A DNA stretch of 64,000 nucleotides from contig PDSJ01000011.1 in NCBI GenBank assembly GCA_002748425.1, positions 1 through 64,000 on the forward strand. The letters are read 5' to 3'. A model generated the notes under the pieces. It was not told where the DNA came from. It searched no databases and saw only the letters and a list, made by a program, of their open reading frames with translations. Below, in pieces: positions 25,029 through 34,081 of this stretch (positions are counted from its first letter, which is position 1; each line of letters opens with the position of its first letter). The translations under genes and the position numbers were made by a program. Origin of the DNA: a candidate division KSB3 bacterium (lineage in GTDB: Bacteria; Moduliflexota; Moduliflexia; Moduliflexales; Moduliflexaceae).

Positions 25029-26510
25029 TCATGGGCGTGGCGAACGTTTCTCGAAAAAGCCCGAGAGTAAGATGAGTGCAGAGTAGAAGAGTTCCGGGAT
25101 CATCCGCAGCCGAAAATTTTTAATTGTTCGCCAGATCGGCCGCCAACGCCAATAAAATTCTCGTAAGGCCGTTCTTTGCCAGCGATACAGATCGTCACAG
25201 CTCAAGCCCTCGGGTACGTAAACAAGCGCCTGGATTCCTTTTGACAGCGAGGCATACTGACTATACTGATCCCAGGCATACGGATCGATTTTTTCTTCCC
25301 GGACCAGATCGTAATACAGTTCCGAACCAGGAAAAGGAGTCGTGATTGCAAACTGAGCAAAACCGAGAGGCAGCCGCTTGGCCAAATCGACGGTTTTTCG
25401 CATGCTACGTTCCGAATCGCCCGGAAGACCAAGCATGAAAAGCCCCTCCGGTTCAATGCCTGCGGCACGAGTATTATGCACTGCTTCTTCAACTTCTTCA
25501 ATCGTCAGGCGCTTTTTAATACGCTTCAGCACGGTTTCGTCGCCGCTTTCAATGCCGTATGCGATCTGAACGCATCCGGCTTTTCTCATCAGACGGAGCA
25601 TATCAGGATACTTTGCCGCAAAATTTACACGGCCTTCGCAGCCCCAGACAAAGTGCAGACCGCTGTGTAAGATTCCTTCACATATCTCGGTCACGCGCTG
25701 CGGCGTTGTGGTAAACAGTGAATCCATAATAAAAAGATACTTCGCCCCCATCGTTGTCGTAAGGAGCGTGAATTCTTCGAGAACGCGCGGAATACTGTGA
25801 TAGCGAATCGTCCGATTTTTATGAACTGTACAAAAGGTGCAATTATACGGGCAGCCGCGCGATGTAAACACATGGCTGAAGGTCTTTGGATTTGTGCCAA
25901 GCGGATGAAAATACATCGGGAAACGGTAAAGATGATACGGAACCAGGTCCCAGGACGGAAGCGGGATGCGATCGATATCCTGAATCGTGGGACGTCGGGG
26001 CGTTCGCTGAATAGCGCCGTCGGCCGCGCGGTAAGAAATTCCGGAGACCTGATGAATATCTCCGTCATCAAGATAGTGTTGGCAGAGCTCTGTAAAGGTT
26101 TCTTCGCCTTCGCCGTGCACAACAGCGTCCACCAGACCGTGCTCCAAAAACCAGTCGGCAAAAATATCGGCATGAAGATTCCCGATCACGATTTTCACCC
26201 GGGGAAGGCGGCCTTGCAATGCCTGTATCAGTTCGCACGCGATAAAGGCCTGGCTGGTCAGGATGGAGAAGCCAACGATTTTCGGGGAGTATTCAAGAAG
26301 CGATGAGAGCGCCTCTGACACGCCAAAGCCTAACGCATAACAATCAACAATCGCGCAGGAAATTCGGACCTGGCGCAGCGAGGCCGCAAGATACATCAGA
26401 CCGTACGGAGCCATCGGCGCAACAAATTTGGCTCCCCAACCGCTGACATTCTCCATATTATTTGGAATCGTCAGCAGCACGACATCAGCCTGTTGACCGT
26501 GTATAGGCAT
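25029..26510 (-). CDS. B12-binding-domain radical SAM protein
   Basis: This 493-residue protein has an N-terminal cobalamin-binding-like domain (P-Y-G-L-M-Y-L-A-A-S-L-R, V-D-C-Y-A-L-G-F-G). The radical SAM core has its [4Fe-4S] ligands at C220-x3-C224-x2-C227 (G-C-P-Y-N-C-T-F-C). Downstream motifs include G-I-E-S-G-D-E and the late strand G-L-F-M-L-G-L-P-G. Such enzymes methylate unactivated carbons or rearrange lipids and cofactors. ATG 26510 has a GGGGAG site; GTG 26543 overlaps the upstream stop (GTGA) and is also possible. Its place beside a methyltransferase, asnB and YfhO genes suggests modification of a lipid or glycan, but the substrate is unknown. Confidence 0.82.
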   Translation of the reverse strand: MPIHGQQADVVLLTIPNNMENVSGWGAKFVAPMAPYGLMYLAASLRQVRISCAIVDCYALGFGVSEALSSLLEYSPKIVGFSILTSQAFIACELIQALQGRLPRVKIVIGNLHADIFADWFLEHGLVDAVVHGEGEETFTELCQHYLDDGDIHQVSGISYRAADGAIQRTPRRPTIQDIDRIPLPSWDLVPYHLYRFPMYFHPLGTNPKTFSHVFTSRGCPYNCTFCTVHKNRTIRYHSIPRVLEEFTLLTTTMGAKYLFIMDSLFTTTPQRVTEICEGILHSGLHFVWGCEGRVNFAAKYPDMLRLMRKAGCVQIAYGIESGDETVLKRIKKRLTIEEVEEAVHNTRAAGIEPEGLFMLGLPGDSERSMRKTVDLAKRLPLGFAQFAITTPFPGSELYYDLVREEKIDPYAWDQYSQYASLSKGIQALVYVPEGLSCDDLYRWQRTALREFYWRWRPIWRTIKNFRLRMIPELFYSALILLSGFFEKRSPRP

Positions 26511-26539
26511 AGTAAGATGTCTCCCCTCAGAGACGATGA

Positions 26540-27121
26540 TCACGCATCAGCGGATTTTTCAAAAATAAATTCGATTTCCTGAAAACCACCGACCCAAAAA
26601 CACCAGAGCCTCGAACAACAGTGCGGAGACAAGCCGGCAAAAGCGTCCAGTAGCGCGCCAATTGCTGACAATGTATAATAACGTGCCGGAGACAAGAGCG
26701 TTTTCATGAGATATTTTTGCGAAAACCAATGCAGTTCGTTCTTCAGGCAGGTCAAAGGCGTGCCAGTATATCCCCCGGCAAAGTGAGGATCGAAATAAAA
26801 TGGAAATGTAACATCAAATCCGCGCTTATGCTGCGGATGACTTAACGCACGGCTGAAGTGAGGCACTCGAATCTTAATCATTCCTCCTGGCTTTGAGATT
26901 CGTGAGAATTCCGCCATAACAGCAAACGGATCGCTCAAATGCTCCAGGACATGATCTGCTTCGATTAGCTCAAAGGTCTCATCGTCAAATGGATAAGGAA
27001 GGCTCTCAAGATCGTGAAAGACATCTGCCTGAGAAAATCGGGACATGTCGAGATTGACATAGCCTTCTTTCCGAAATTGTCCACAACCTGCATTGAGTTT
27101 CATAGCAGTGCTATTTTCCAT
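26540..27121 (-). CDS. Class I SAM-dependent methyltransferase
   Basis: This 193-residue protein resembles small methyltransferases found in polysaccharide loci. Motif I is L-N-A-G-C-G-Q-F near the N-terminus. The post-motif region reads V-N-L-D-M-S-R and D-V-F-H-D-L, and later motifs include E-A-D-H-V-L-E-H-L and P-G-G-M-I-K-I-R-V-P. The start overlaps the end of asnB by 11 nt, so it is translationally coupled. Substrate unknown. Confidence 0.78.
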   Translation of the reverse strand: MENSTAMKLNAGCGQFRKEGYVNLDMSRFSQADVFHDLESLPYPFDDETFELIEADHVLEHLSDPFAVMAEFSRISKPGGMIKIRVPHFSRALSHPQHKRGFDVTFPFYFDPHFAGGYTGTPLTCLKNELHWFSQKYLMKTLLSPARYYTLSAIGALLDAFAGLSPHCCSRLWCFWVGGFQEIEFIFEKSADA

Positions 27122-29012
27122 CAATCCACCGTTCTTTCCACATCTGAAAGATCAGAAGGGTCCAGAGGAGTTTCCGGTTATCTTTCTTTCGTGCCCAGTG
27201 ATCGTAGAGTAAGCGTTCGATCATCGGATACTGAAACAAGCTGTCTTTTTTGAGACGTTCATCACTCAGATAATGCAAAAACATCCCTTTCATATCTTCA
27301 CAGATCCACTTTGCAACCGGAATGCCGAAGCCTTTTTTCCTGCGATGGACAATCTCTTTCGGGAGCAATTTACCCGCAGCTTTTTTGAGCAGATACTTTG
27401 TGGTTAAACGATGCAGCTTATAGCGCGTCGGCAGCTTTGCAGCAAATTCGACAAAGCGGTAATCAAGCAGCGGGGCACGCACTTCGAGCGAATTCGCCAT
27501 GCTCGCGCGATCGACTTTGACCAGAATATCATCTTGCAGATAGAGCTTTGTCATCACATAGAGCACTCGCTCAAAGGTTTCATACAAATTACTTTCCCGA
27601 ACGTATTCCAAAAGGTCTTCGTAGGGATTTTCATGTCTGACCGCCTCCAGAATGTCGGGATGAAACAAGGATCTTTTCTCGTGTTCGTTGAACGATCCCA
27701 TCCAGCGAAAAAACATAATTTCATGCGAAACGCCTGTTCCCCGCAAGAGTTGTTTGAGTTTAAAATCGAAGCTGATGTTGGAATGAGAGACCGGAAGTTT
27801 TGCAGCAAGGCGATGAAAAATATTTCGGATTTCAGGGGGGAAGACATTATAGTAATGGATCATCCTGAGCGCCTGAAACGTCGGGTAGCCGGCAAAGAGT
27901 TCGTCGCTGCCGTCGCCGCCGAGCGCGACTTTCACATGCTGTGCCGTGAATTTCGACAGAAAGTAGGTCGGAATGATCGATGCATCGCCAAGCGGTTCGT
28001 CAAGAGAGTGCATAATCTCAGGCAGCAGAGTATGGGCGGTACGCATATCCAGTACGTCGGCATGATGCTCGGTTCCCAGAATCTCAGCCACCTGATCGGC
28101 ATAGCCCGATTCATCGAACGATCCTTCGTCAAAGCCGATCGTAAAGGTCTGAACTCTCTGAGTGCTTTCACAGGCCAGCGCCGCGACTGTACTGGAATCG
28201 ACTCCGCCGCTCAGAAAGACTCCCACCGGCACATCAGCATTCAGTAAGCGTGTTCGCACAGACTCTCTCAGAAGCTGCAGCAACTCCTCGACATAGCTCT
28301 CTTCTGACATATAGGCGATGGCATCTTCGCAAATCGGGATATCCCAATATTTCCTGAGGAAGAGTTCGTGACTCTGAACGTGATAGACAAGGGCATGCCC
28401 GGGTTTCAATTTTTGCACGTGTCGAATCATGCTGTGCGGCGCCGGCACATATTCATAGGTCAGGTATTTACTCAACGAACAGAAATCGATCTCCCGGCTG
28501 ACTGAAGGGTGGCAGAGGATGGCTTTCATTTCTGATCCGAAAAGAAAGGCAGTAGAAGTTTTTGTGTAATAGAGGGGTTTCTGACCGAGCCGATCGCGAG
28601 CCAGAAAGAGTGTCTGTTTCCGCCTGTCCCAGATACAAAAGGCAAACATCCCGTTCAAACGGGAAAGCATTGCCTCTCCATCCTGCTCATACAAATGCAG
28701 CAGCACTTCAGTATCGCTATTAGTATAAAAATGATAGCCGTTCTGTTCGAGTTCCTTCCGCAGAGCACGATAGTTATAGATCTCTCCGTTCAACACGATC
28801 CAACAGGAAGAATCTTCGTTATGGATAGGCTGAGCGCCGCTTGAAAGATCGATAATACTCAGTCTGCGATGCCCCAGACCAACCCGCCCGTCAAGGAACA
28901 TTCCCTTATCGTCCGGGCCTCGATGCGTCAAGGCATCACGCATTGCGACCACAAGGCGTTCTTCGACAGCCTCGGTCTCGCGCAAGTTCGCAATTCCGCA
29001 AATTCCGCACAT
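27111..29012 (-). CDS. asnB: Asparagine synthase (glutamine-hydrolysing)
   Basis: This 633-residue enzyme has an N-terminal glutaminase domain with the nucleophile Cys2 directly after the initiator (M-C-G-I-C-G-I), plus H-R-G-P-D-D and N-G-E-I-Y-N-Y. The C-terminal ATP-pyrophosphatase domain has L-S-G-G-V-D-S-S. Because Cys2 must be terminal, ATG 29012, preceded by GAGGTGA, is the true start. The G-D-G-S-D-E-L-F-A-G-Y motif is intact. AsnB homologues in glycan or exosortase loci often amidate envelope sugars or peptides rather than make free asparagine. Here it sits 4 nt from mutS2 and overlaps a methyltransferase gene. Confidence 0.88.
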   Translation of the reverse strand: MCGICGIANLRETEAVEERLVVAMRDALTHRGPDDKGMFLDGRVGLGHRRLSIIDLSSGAQPIHNEDSSCWIVLNGEIYNYRALRKELEQNGYHFYTNSDTEVLLHLYEQDGEAMLSRLNGMFAFCIWDRRKQTLFLARDRLGQKPLYYTKTSTAFLFGSEMKAILCHPSVSREIDFCSLSKYLTYEYVPAPHSMIRHVQKLKPGHALVYHVQSHELFLRKYWDIPICEDAIAYMSEESYVEELLQLLRESVRTRLLNADVPVGVFLSGGVDSSTVAALACESTQRVQTFTIGFDEGSFDESGYADQVAEILGTEHHADVLDMRTAHTLLPEIMHSLDEPLGDASIIPTYFLSKFTAQHVKVALGGDGSDELFAGYPTFQALRMIHYYNVFPPEIRNIFHRLAAKLPVSHSNISFDFKLKQLLRGTGVSHEIMFFRWMGSFNEHEKRSLFHPDILEAVRHENPYEDLLEYVRESNLYETFERVLYVMTKLYLQDDILVKVDRASMANSLEVRAPLLDYRFVEFAAKLPTRYKLHRLTTKYLLKKAAGKLLPKEIVHRRKKGFGIPVAKWICEDMKGMFLHYLSDERLKKDSLFQYPMIERLLYDHWARKKDNRKLLWTLLIFQMWKERWIDGK

Positions 29013-29016
29013 ACAG

Positions 29017-31425
29017 TCACCTCTGATTGGCAGGCGGAGAGCAACATGCCAAACGCACATTCGTCATGCCGTAATTTCGATTATCAAGAGCATATTCCAG
29101 CACATGGGGATGAGATCGCAGAAAACTGGCAACCGCTTTTTTAAGTTTTCCGGTTCCGATGCCGTGTACGATCGAGACGGAAGGCAGACCGGAGAGAAAA
29201 GCTCGATCCAGATAGCCGTTCAGCTCATCCAAGGCTTCATCGATCCGTTTCCCGACAAGGACTAGTTCAAGCGGCAGCGTGTGGCTGTCTCCGGGATGAG
29301 CTGAAAAATCAGAGATCGAGACCTTCCTGTGCTCGGAAGATGACTTTGCCTGTTGCAACAGAGAAAGCTGATCCACAGGCACCTCAAGCCGCATCATGCC
29401 AACCTGAACTTCAGCGTGCTTCCCATCTTTTAAGAAGCGCAGTACGCTGCCGCTTCGTTCAAGTCCTGCCATACGAACTTTCGCGCCGACCGTGACCGGT
29501 TCTCCCTTTGCTGCTGACGGCGTCGAGTTCACAACTTTCCGCGTTGTTCTGAGTGCTTTGTGAAGCTCAGACGCCTTGCGCTGCAGGGATTTGAGCTTCT
29601 CCCTTCCCTGTTCGCGGCCAGCAGCCGGCAGCGACCGCACGGTTTCCTGTGACTGCCGAATCGCATCGTCCACAATATTTTTCGCTTGCCGGAGTGCTGT
29701 ATCAAGGATACGCTGCTTTTCTTTCTCAGCAGCTCTCATGAGCAGATCGCTTTCTTTTTCCAGACGCAGTATCCCCCGATACTTTGCGTCGGTCTCCCTT
29801 TTTTTCCGATCCAATTCTTCACTGTCTTTGGTCAGCTTCCGGATCAGACGATCCACCTGAAGTAAATCTTCTCCCATCAAGGTCTGAGCGCGCCGGATAA
29901 CATGGCCGGGGAGACCAAGACGTTCGGCAATGACAAATGCATTGCTCTTCCCGGGCATTCCGACCAGCAGGCGGTAGGTCGGAGACAGGCTGTCAACGTC
30001 GAATTCCATACAGGCATTCAACGTGCTCGTCTGAGTATATGCATAGGATTTCAGGGCATCATGGTGCGTCGTGGCCAGACACTTGGCATTGTTCGCATCT
30101 AAATATTCGAGAATCGCGATTCCCAGGGAAGCGCCTTCAGCCGGATCGGTCCCGGCTCCCAGTTCATCCAGCAATACCAGACTGCGATCGTTCGCCTGTT
30201 CCAGAATCTTGACAATATGTGTGACATGCGACGAAAAAGTACTCAGATTCTGCTCAATGCTCTGTTGATCACCAATATCGGCAAAAATATTATCAAACAC
30301 ACAAAGTTTGCTTCCCTTTTCCGCAGGAATATGCAAGCCTGCCTGCGTCATCATGGCTAACAGACCGACCGTTTTTAATGAGACAGTCTTCCCCCCTGTG
30401 TTCGGCCCGGTAATCAGGAGCGTGCTGAAGTCGTCATCAAAACGCAAAAGCAGAGGAACGATGGCCGAAGGATCAGCCTCGTTCTGCATCAGCAGCAAAG
30501 GATGCCGGGCTTGCTGCAGGACGATCTGTTTTCTTTCACAGAGTTCCGGCTGACAGCAATTCCAGCGCTCGCTCAAGCGAGTTTTGGCGTTGATACAATC
30601 CAGCTCGCCCAATGCGATCAACGTCTCTTCAATCTCAACGCGGGATTCTGCGACTTGTCCGCTCAAGTCCAGTAAAATCCGGCGGATTTCTGCCTTTTCA
30701 TCAGCTTCAATCGAGGCAAGTCGATTATTCAATTCGACGGTTTCCTGCGGCTCGATAAAGACAGTCATTCCGCTGGAGGATTGATCGTGGACAATGCCCT
30801 TGATCTTGCCTTTTGAGGCAGCTTTGACTGGAATCACATAGCGATTATGCCGCATGGTGATGACGTGATCCTGAAGAACGCCCTGGTAGTCTTGCCGCTG
30901 AAAAAATGTTTGCAGGCGTCTCTGTATACTCTCTCGTGCGATCCGCAGCTCTTTGCGAATTTGTCTGAGCTTCTGACTGGCGCTATCAAGAATGGCTCCC
31001 TCCTCATCCACCGAACGAGCGATCGCCCTCTCAAGCGCCTCGATCAGAACAATCGACTCGACTTTTTTCCGTAGACATGGATAACTCTGCGCGTCAAGCG
31101 CATCAACAAACTGCTTCACGCCCCGCCCGCTATATAATACGTTGTAAATCTGTCGTAATTCCAACGGTTCGAGAATCGCGCCGTCGACTCTGGAACGTCG
31201 CAAAGGCTCCCGAATATCTTCAAGCGTTTCAAGGGGTAAATGGCCGTGAACTGCGCGAATATCTTTTAATTCGCTGATTTCGGTGAGCAGAATCTCGATA
31301 CGCTCGCGGTCCGTCAGCGGCCTCAGATCTTTAAGCTCCTGCTTCCCAGGTAAGGAGAGCGCGAATTGCGCGAGATACTCTTTCACCGTATCAAACTCTA
31401 ATGCTTGTTCTGTCAGAAACTCCAT
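29017..31425 (-). CDS. mutS2: MutS2 family ATPase/endonuclease with Smr domain
   Basis: This 802-residue protein belongs to the MutS2 branch, which suppresses homologous recombination or rescues collided ribosomes. It has the core clamp and coiled-coil region. The ATPase domain has Walker A G-P-N-T-G-G-K-T and Walker B L-V-L-L-D-E-L-G-A-G-T-D. A second coiled coil and a C-terminal Smr nuclease domain follow (about 725-800, I-V-H-G-I-G-T-G-K-L-K-K-A-V). It is in the same gene train as envelope genes, 4 nt upstream of asnB. Confidence 0.9.
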   Translation of the reverse strand: MEFLTEQALEFDTVKEYLAQFALSLPGKQELKDLRPLTDRERIEILLTEISELKDIRAVHGHLPLETLEDIREPLRRSRVDGAILEPLELRQIYNVLYSGRGVKQFVDALDAQSYPCLRKKVESIVLIEALERAIARSVDEEGAILDSASQKLRQIRKELRIARESIQRRLQTFFQRQDYQGVLQDHVITMRHNRYVIPVKAASKGKIKGIVHDQSSSGMTVFIEPQETVELNNRLASIEADEKAEIRRILLDLSGQVAESRVEIEETLIALGELDCINAKTRLSERWNCCQPELCERKQIVLQQARHPLLLMQNEADPSAIVPLLLRFDDDFSTLLITGPNTGGKTVSLKTVGLLAMMTQAGLHIPAEKGSKLCVFDNIFADIGDQQSIEQNLSTFSSHVTHIVKILEQANDRSLVLLDELGAGTDPAEGASLGIAILEYLDANNAKCLATTHHDALKSYAYTQTSTLNACMEFDVDSLSPTYRLLVGMPGKSNAFVIAERLGLPGHVIRRAQTLMGEDLLQVDRLIRKLTKDSEELDRKKRETDAKYRGILRLEKESDLLMRAAEKEKQRILDTALRQAKNIVDDAIRQSQETVRSLPAAGREQGREKLKSLQRKASELHKALRTTRKVVNSTPSAAKGEPVTVGAKVRMAGLERSGSVLRFLKDGKHAEVQVGMMRLEVPVDQLSLLQQAKSSSEHRKVSISDFSAHPGDSHTLPLELVLVGKRIDEALDELNGYLDRAFLSGLPSVSIVHGIGTGKLKKAVASFLRSHPHVLEYALDNRNYGMTNVRLACCSPPANQR

Positions 31426-31442
31426 GATACTGTAGCACAGTC

Positions 31443-33566
31443 CTACTCATCCATAATAACCGGAGGATAAAATTTTGAATGCAGATAGTGATTATCATAA
31501 TATTCTATCTGCAATTCGATCCAGGCATGCAAGCGCATTTGTAAGTCTTCCACGAGTCGTTCATCGTAGGGTCGGACCGATTCCTCATCTGCAGTCGTCA
31601 AATCAATAAAGAAATAGCGTTCTTTTTCTTTATCGTAAAGCAGCTGCCACTGATCCTGAATTAATGCATACTGGTGCGCAAAAGGGGTTTGTGAGACAAT
31701 ATACACTGTTCGAGATGCCGGATAATCGTCAGCCATGAGATCGATACCCTGAAATGACGGATGCTGAGGCAAGCCCAGCAGACCGATTATTGTCGGAAGG
31801 ATATCAATATGCTGGACGCAGCGTGAGTCTCTCTTATGAGACAGCTGGGGAGCACATATCAATAAGGGAACGTTGACGACCTCATCCACAATAGCGCCGC
31901 CGTTACCGATCATAAACCCCAGTCTGCTGCCTGGAGAATCGACAAAACGGGTTGCCGTGTCAGCGGACACAACCAGAATCGTCTTCTCCCATTCCTGTTC
32001 TTCCTGCAAATACGAGACAAGTCGCGCAATTTGTTCATCCATATACGCGAGACTATCACAATAGTGATCGTACATTATTGAAAGCGGCAGATTACGAATA
32101 TCCCCGGCGCGAAGACGGGCTTCAAGTTCCTGCGTGGGCCCGGTTAAGAAGCGGCGTTGAAAATTCAGCGGCACTTCATAGGGATAATGGCTGTTTTGTA
32201 AATTGACATACATCGCAAACGGAGAATTTTTGTCACGAGTTTTCAGCCATGCCAAAGCCGCATCAATCGTCACCCGATCGTCGAGTTCTCCTGAAATTTT
32301 TTCTCCACTAAACATTTTTTCGGCATATCGATCCCCTTCTTGTGCCCAGGGAGATTTTTTTCCCGTGCCAGAGAGTTCTGAATAAAAAAGCGTATCCAGA
32401 CCCGGTGTAGAAAGATAGTTTATCATTCCGCCCCACTCTTCATTCTGTGAGGAAAAAATGCTTGTCTGATATCCCAAAGGCTTCAATATATCATAAAACA
32501 ACACCCTGGGATACGGCGGATTTTTCGGGTAAAAATGGATATACCTGCTCCGTAACGGATAGTGTGATGACAGCGGTGGAATATCGGCATAGTTCGAATG
32601 CGTTGCCTGAGAATAGGCCTGCTCAAAAACAAGGCTTTGCGAGGCAATCCATTCCACTGTCGGCATGACATTTCTCTTCCCCTGATAGACGGGAAGGACA
32701 TCTTTTCTCATGGATTCAATAAGGAGAATAATGACATTATACCCTGACAGCGATTGCATGTCGATCGTTTTTTGATAGTCCTCCATACTGATAATGGGAG
32801 AACGGGCAACAGTGAATTTGCCTGCCCCGTCTGAATGCCTCTCTTTATCAAAGATATTGTTCAGGAGATCTTTTGTGAGCGTTAAGAACGGGCCAGTCTT
32901 CTTACGTGAGATAACAGTATAATGTTCCTGCAAAGAATAAGCGACATTCTGATCGTCGTGAAGGACGCGATCGCCATGAATAAAAGTATAGATACTTCCT
33001 GCCGGGATTACGAGAAGAGCCGCAAGCAGCAGCAGGAACGCACAGATGAAACAACGTTTCGTCAAGATGAACGGCGCTCGGCGCAACAGAAAGAGCAATC
33101 CAGAGGCGGCGCCTGCCATTACCAGAGAGATAAAGAATAATTGGAATACTCCCGCTGAATCGACATGCCAAACATACCTGAATAACTGAACAGGATCGTG
33201 AAAGAGCATCTTCAGCGTGGTGATATTAAAAAATATTCCCAGCCGATAAAAAGACAACCAGCTCAACAGGTAAAACATGAGTAAGGCCAAGAGCAGTATT
33301 CCATCCAGAACCCTGCGGATTGTTCCCTGGCATGTCAACCATAGCGCGACCGTTTTCCTCAATCCTGCGTACAGCGTCAGCACACTAAACAGCAGCAGCG
33401 CTTCCGAGCAACAGAGCGCTGACTTCACGATCGCAGGAAGTCGTTCATCGTGTACAACACCTGAACTTGCAACGCCACCCACAATCGCGATCAGACAAAA
33501 AATCAGCCACAGCAACAGATACGGAGAGAATGCCATGATAAAGGCTTTTTCTCTTACCCTGTCCAT
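31443..33566 (-). CDS. Membrane-anchored sulfatase-fold enzyme (LtaS/phosphoglycerol- or phosphoethanolamine-transferase like)
   Basis: This 707-residue protein has five predicted membrane helices in its first 195 residues. An extracytoplasmic alkaline-phosphatase-superfamily domain follows, starting near I-I-L-L-I-E-S-M-R-K-D. Glu284 is the expected metal ligand and Thr322 (Q-A-T-H-S-N-Y) the likely nucleophile, as in LtaS. Later metal-site motifs include V-V-S-A-D-T-A-T and the short P-L-L-I-C-A-P. The usual strong D-H-G-E motif is not seen; D-T-A-T occupies its place, so activity or metal binding may be altered. AAGGGAC precedes the ATG. It probably decorates envelope glycans or lipids with a phospho-group. 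Confidence 0.75.
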   Translation of the reverse strand: MDRVREKAFIMAFSPYLLLWLIFCLIAIVGGVASSGVVHDERLPAIVKSALCCSEALLLFSVLTLYAGLRKTVALWLTCQGTIRRVLDGILLLALLMFYLLSWLSFYRLGIFFNITTLKMLFHDPVQLFRYVWHVDSAGVFQLFFISLVMAGAASGLLFLLRRAPFILTKRCFICAFLLLLAALLVIPAGSIYTFIHGDRVLHDDQNVAYSLQEHYTVISRKKTGPFLTLTKDLLNNIFDKERHSDGAGKFTVARSPIISMEDYQKTIDMQSLSGYNVIILLIESMRKDVLPVYQGKRNVMPTVEWIASQSLVFEQAYSQATHSNYADIPPLSSHYPLRSRYIHFYPKNPPYPRVLFYDILKPLGYQTSIFSSQNEEWGGMINYLSTPGLDTLFYSELSGTGKKSPWAQEGDRYAEKMFSGEKISGELDDRVTIDAALAWLKTRDKNSPFAMYVNLQNSHYPYEVPLNFQRRFLTGPTQELEARLRAGDIRNLPLSIMYDHYCDSLAYMDEQIARLVSYLQEEQEWEKTILVVSADTATRFVDSPGSRLGFMIGNGGAIVDEVVNVPLLICAPQLSHKRDSRCVQHIDILPTIIGLLGLPQHPSFQGIDLMADDYPASRTVYIVSQTPFAHQYALIQDQWQLLYDKEKERYFFIDLTTADEESVRPYDERLVEDLQMRLHAWIELQIEYYDNHYLHSKFYPPVIMDE

Positions 33567-33613
33567 ATACAGTCCCTTTTGCTAAAATGTGAAAAATAGC
33601 TCAAAACATAAGG

Positions 33614-34057
33614 TCATCCCAAAAATGATTTCACATACTGATTGACGAGTTTTCCATCAGCCCGGCCCTGCACTTTCGGCATGACATATTTCATCACCTT
33701 GCCCATGTCTTTCATGGAATGCACGTCAAGCGTTTCAATCGCCTCGCGTACCAGAGCCTGGACGTCCTTGTCACTCATTTGCTGAGGCATATAGCCTTCG
33801 AGGACCTTCAATTCAGCGTCTTCTTTTTCGGCAAGGTCCACACGTCCGCCCTTCGTGAACTGCTCGATTGAATCCTTATGCTGTTTGACCAAAGTCGAAA
33901 TCACTTTCACAATCCCCTCATCATCCAGCTCTTCCATCAATTCGATCTCTTTATTTTTAATCGTCGAACGGATTTGCCGAATCGTGCCCAGGCGAATCTG
34001 CGCCTTCTGTTTCATCGCTTCTTTCATGTCTTGCATCAATCGATCTTTTAAGGTCAT
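33614..34057 (-). CDS. yqeY: GatB/YqeY domain protein
   Basis: This 147-residue protein consists of a YqeY domain. The helical N-terminus starts M-T-L-K-D-R-L-M-Q-D-M-K-E-A-M-K and the conserved pattern L-E-G-Y-M-P-Q-Q-M and M-K-D-M-G-K-V-M is present. This domain is the tRNA-binding tail of GatB; free-standing copies are widespread and of unclear role, possibly tRNA-related. It sits between an envelope sulfatase-fold gene and a YfhO gene, 24 nt downstream of the latter. Confidence 0.88.
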   Translation of the reverse strand: MTLKDRLMQDMKEAMKQKAQIRLGTIRQIRSTIKNKEIELMEELDDEGIVKVISTLVKQHKDSIEQFTKGGRVDLAEKEDAELKVLEGYMPQQMSDKDVQALVREAIETLDVHSMKDMGKVMKYVMPKVQGRADGKLVNQYVKSFLG

Positions 34058-34081
34058 AATTCCCTCCTGTTACATCATCAT

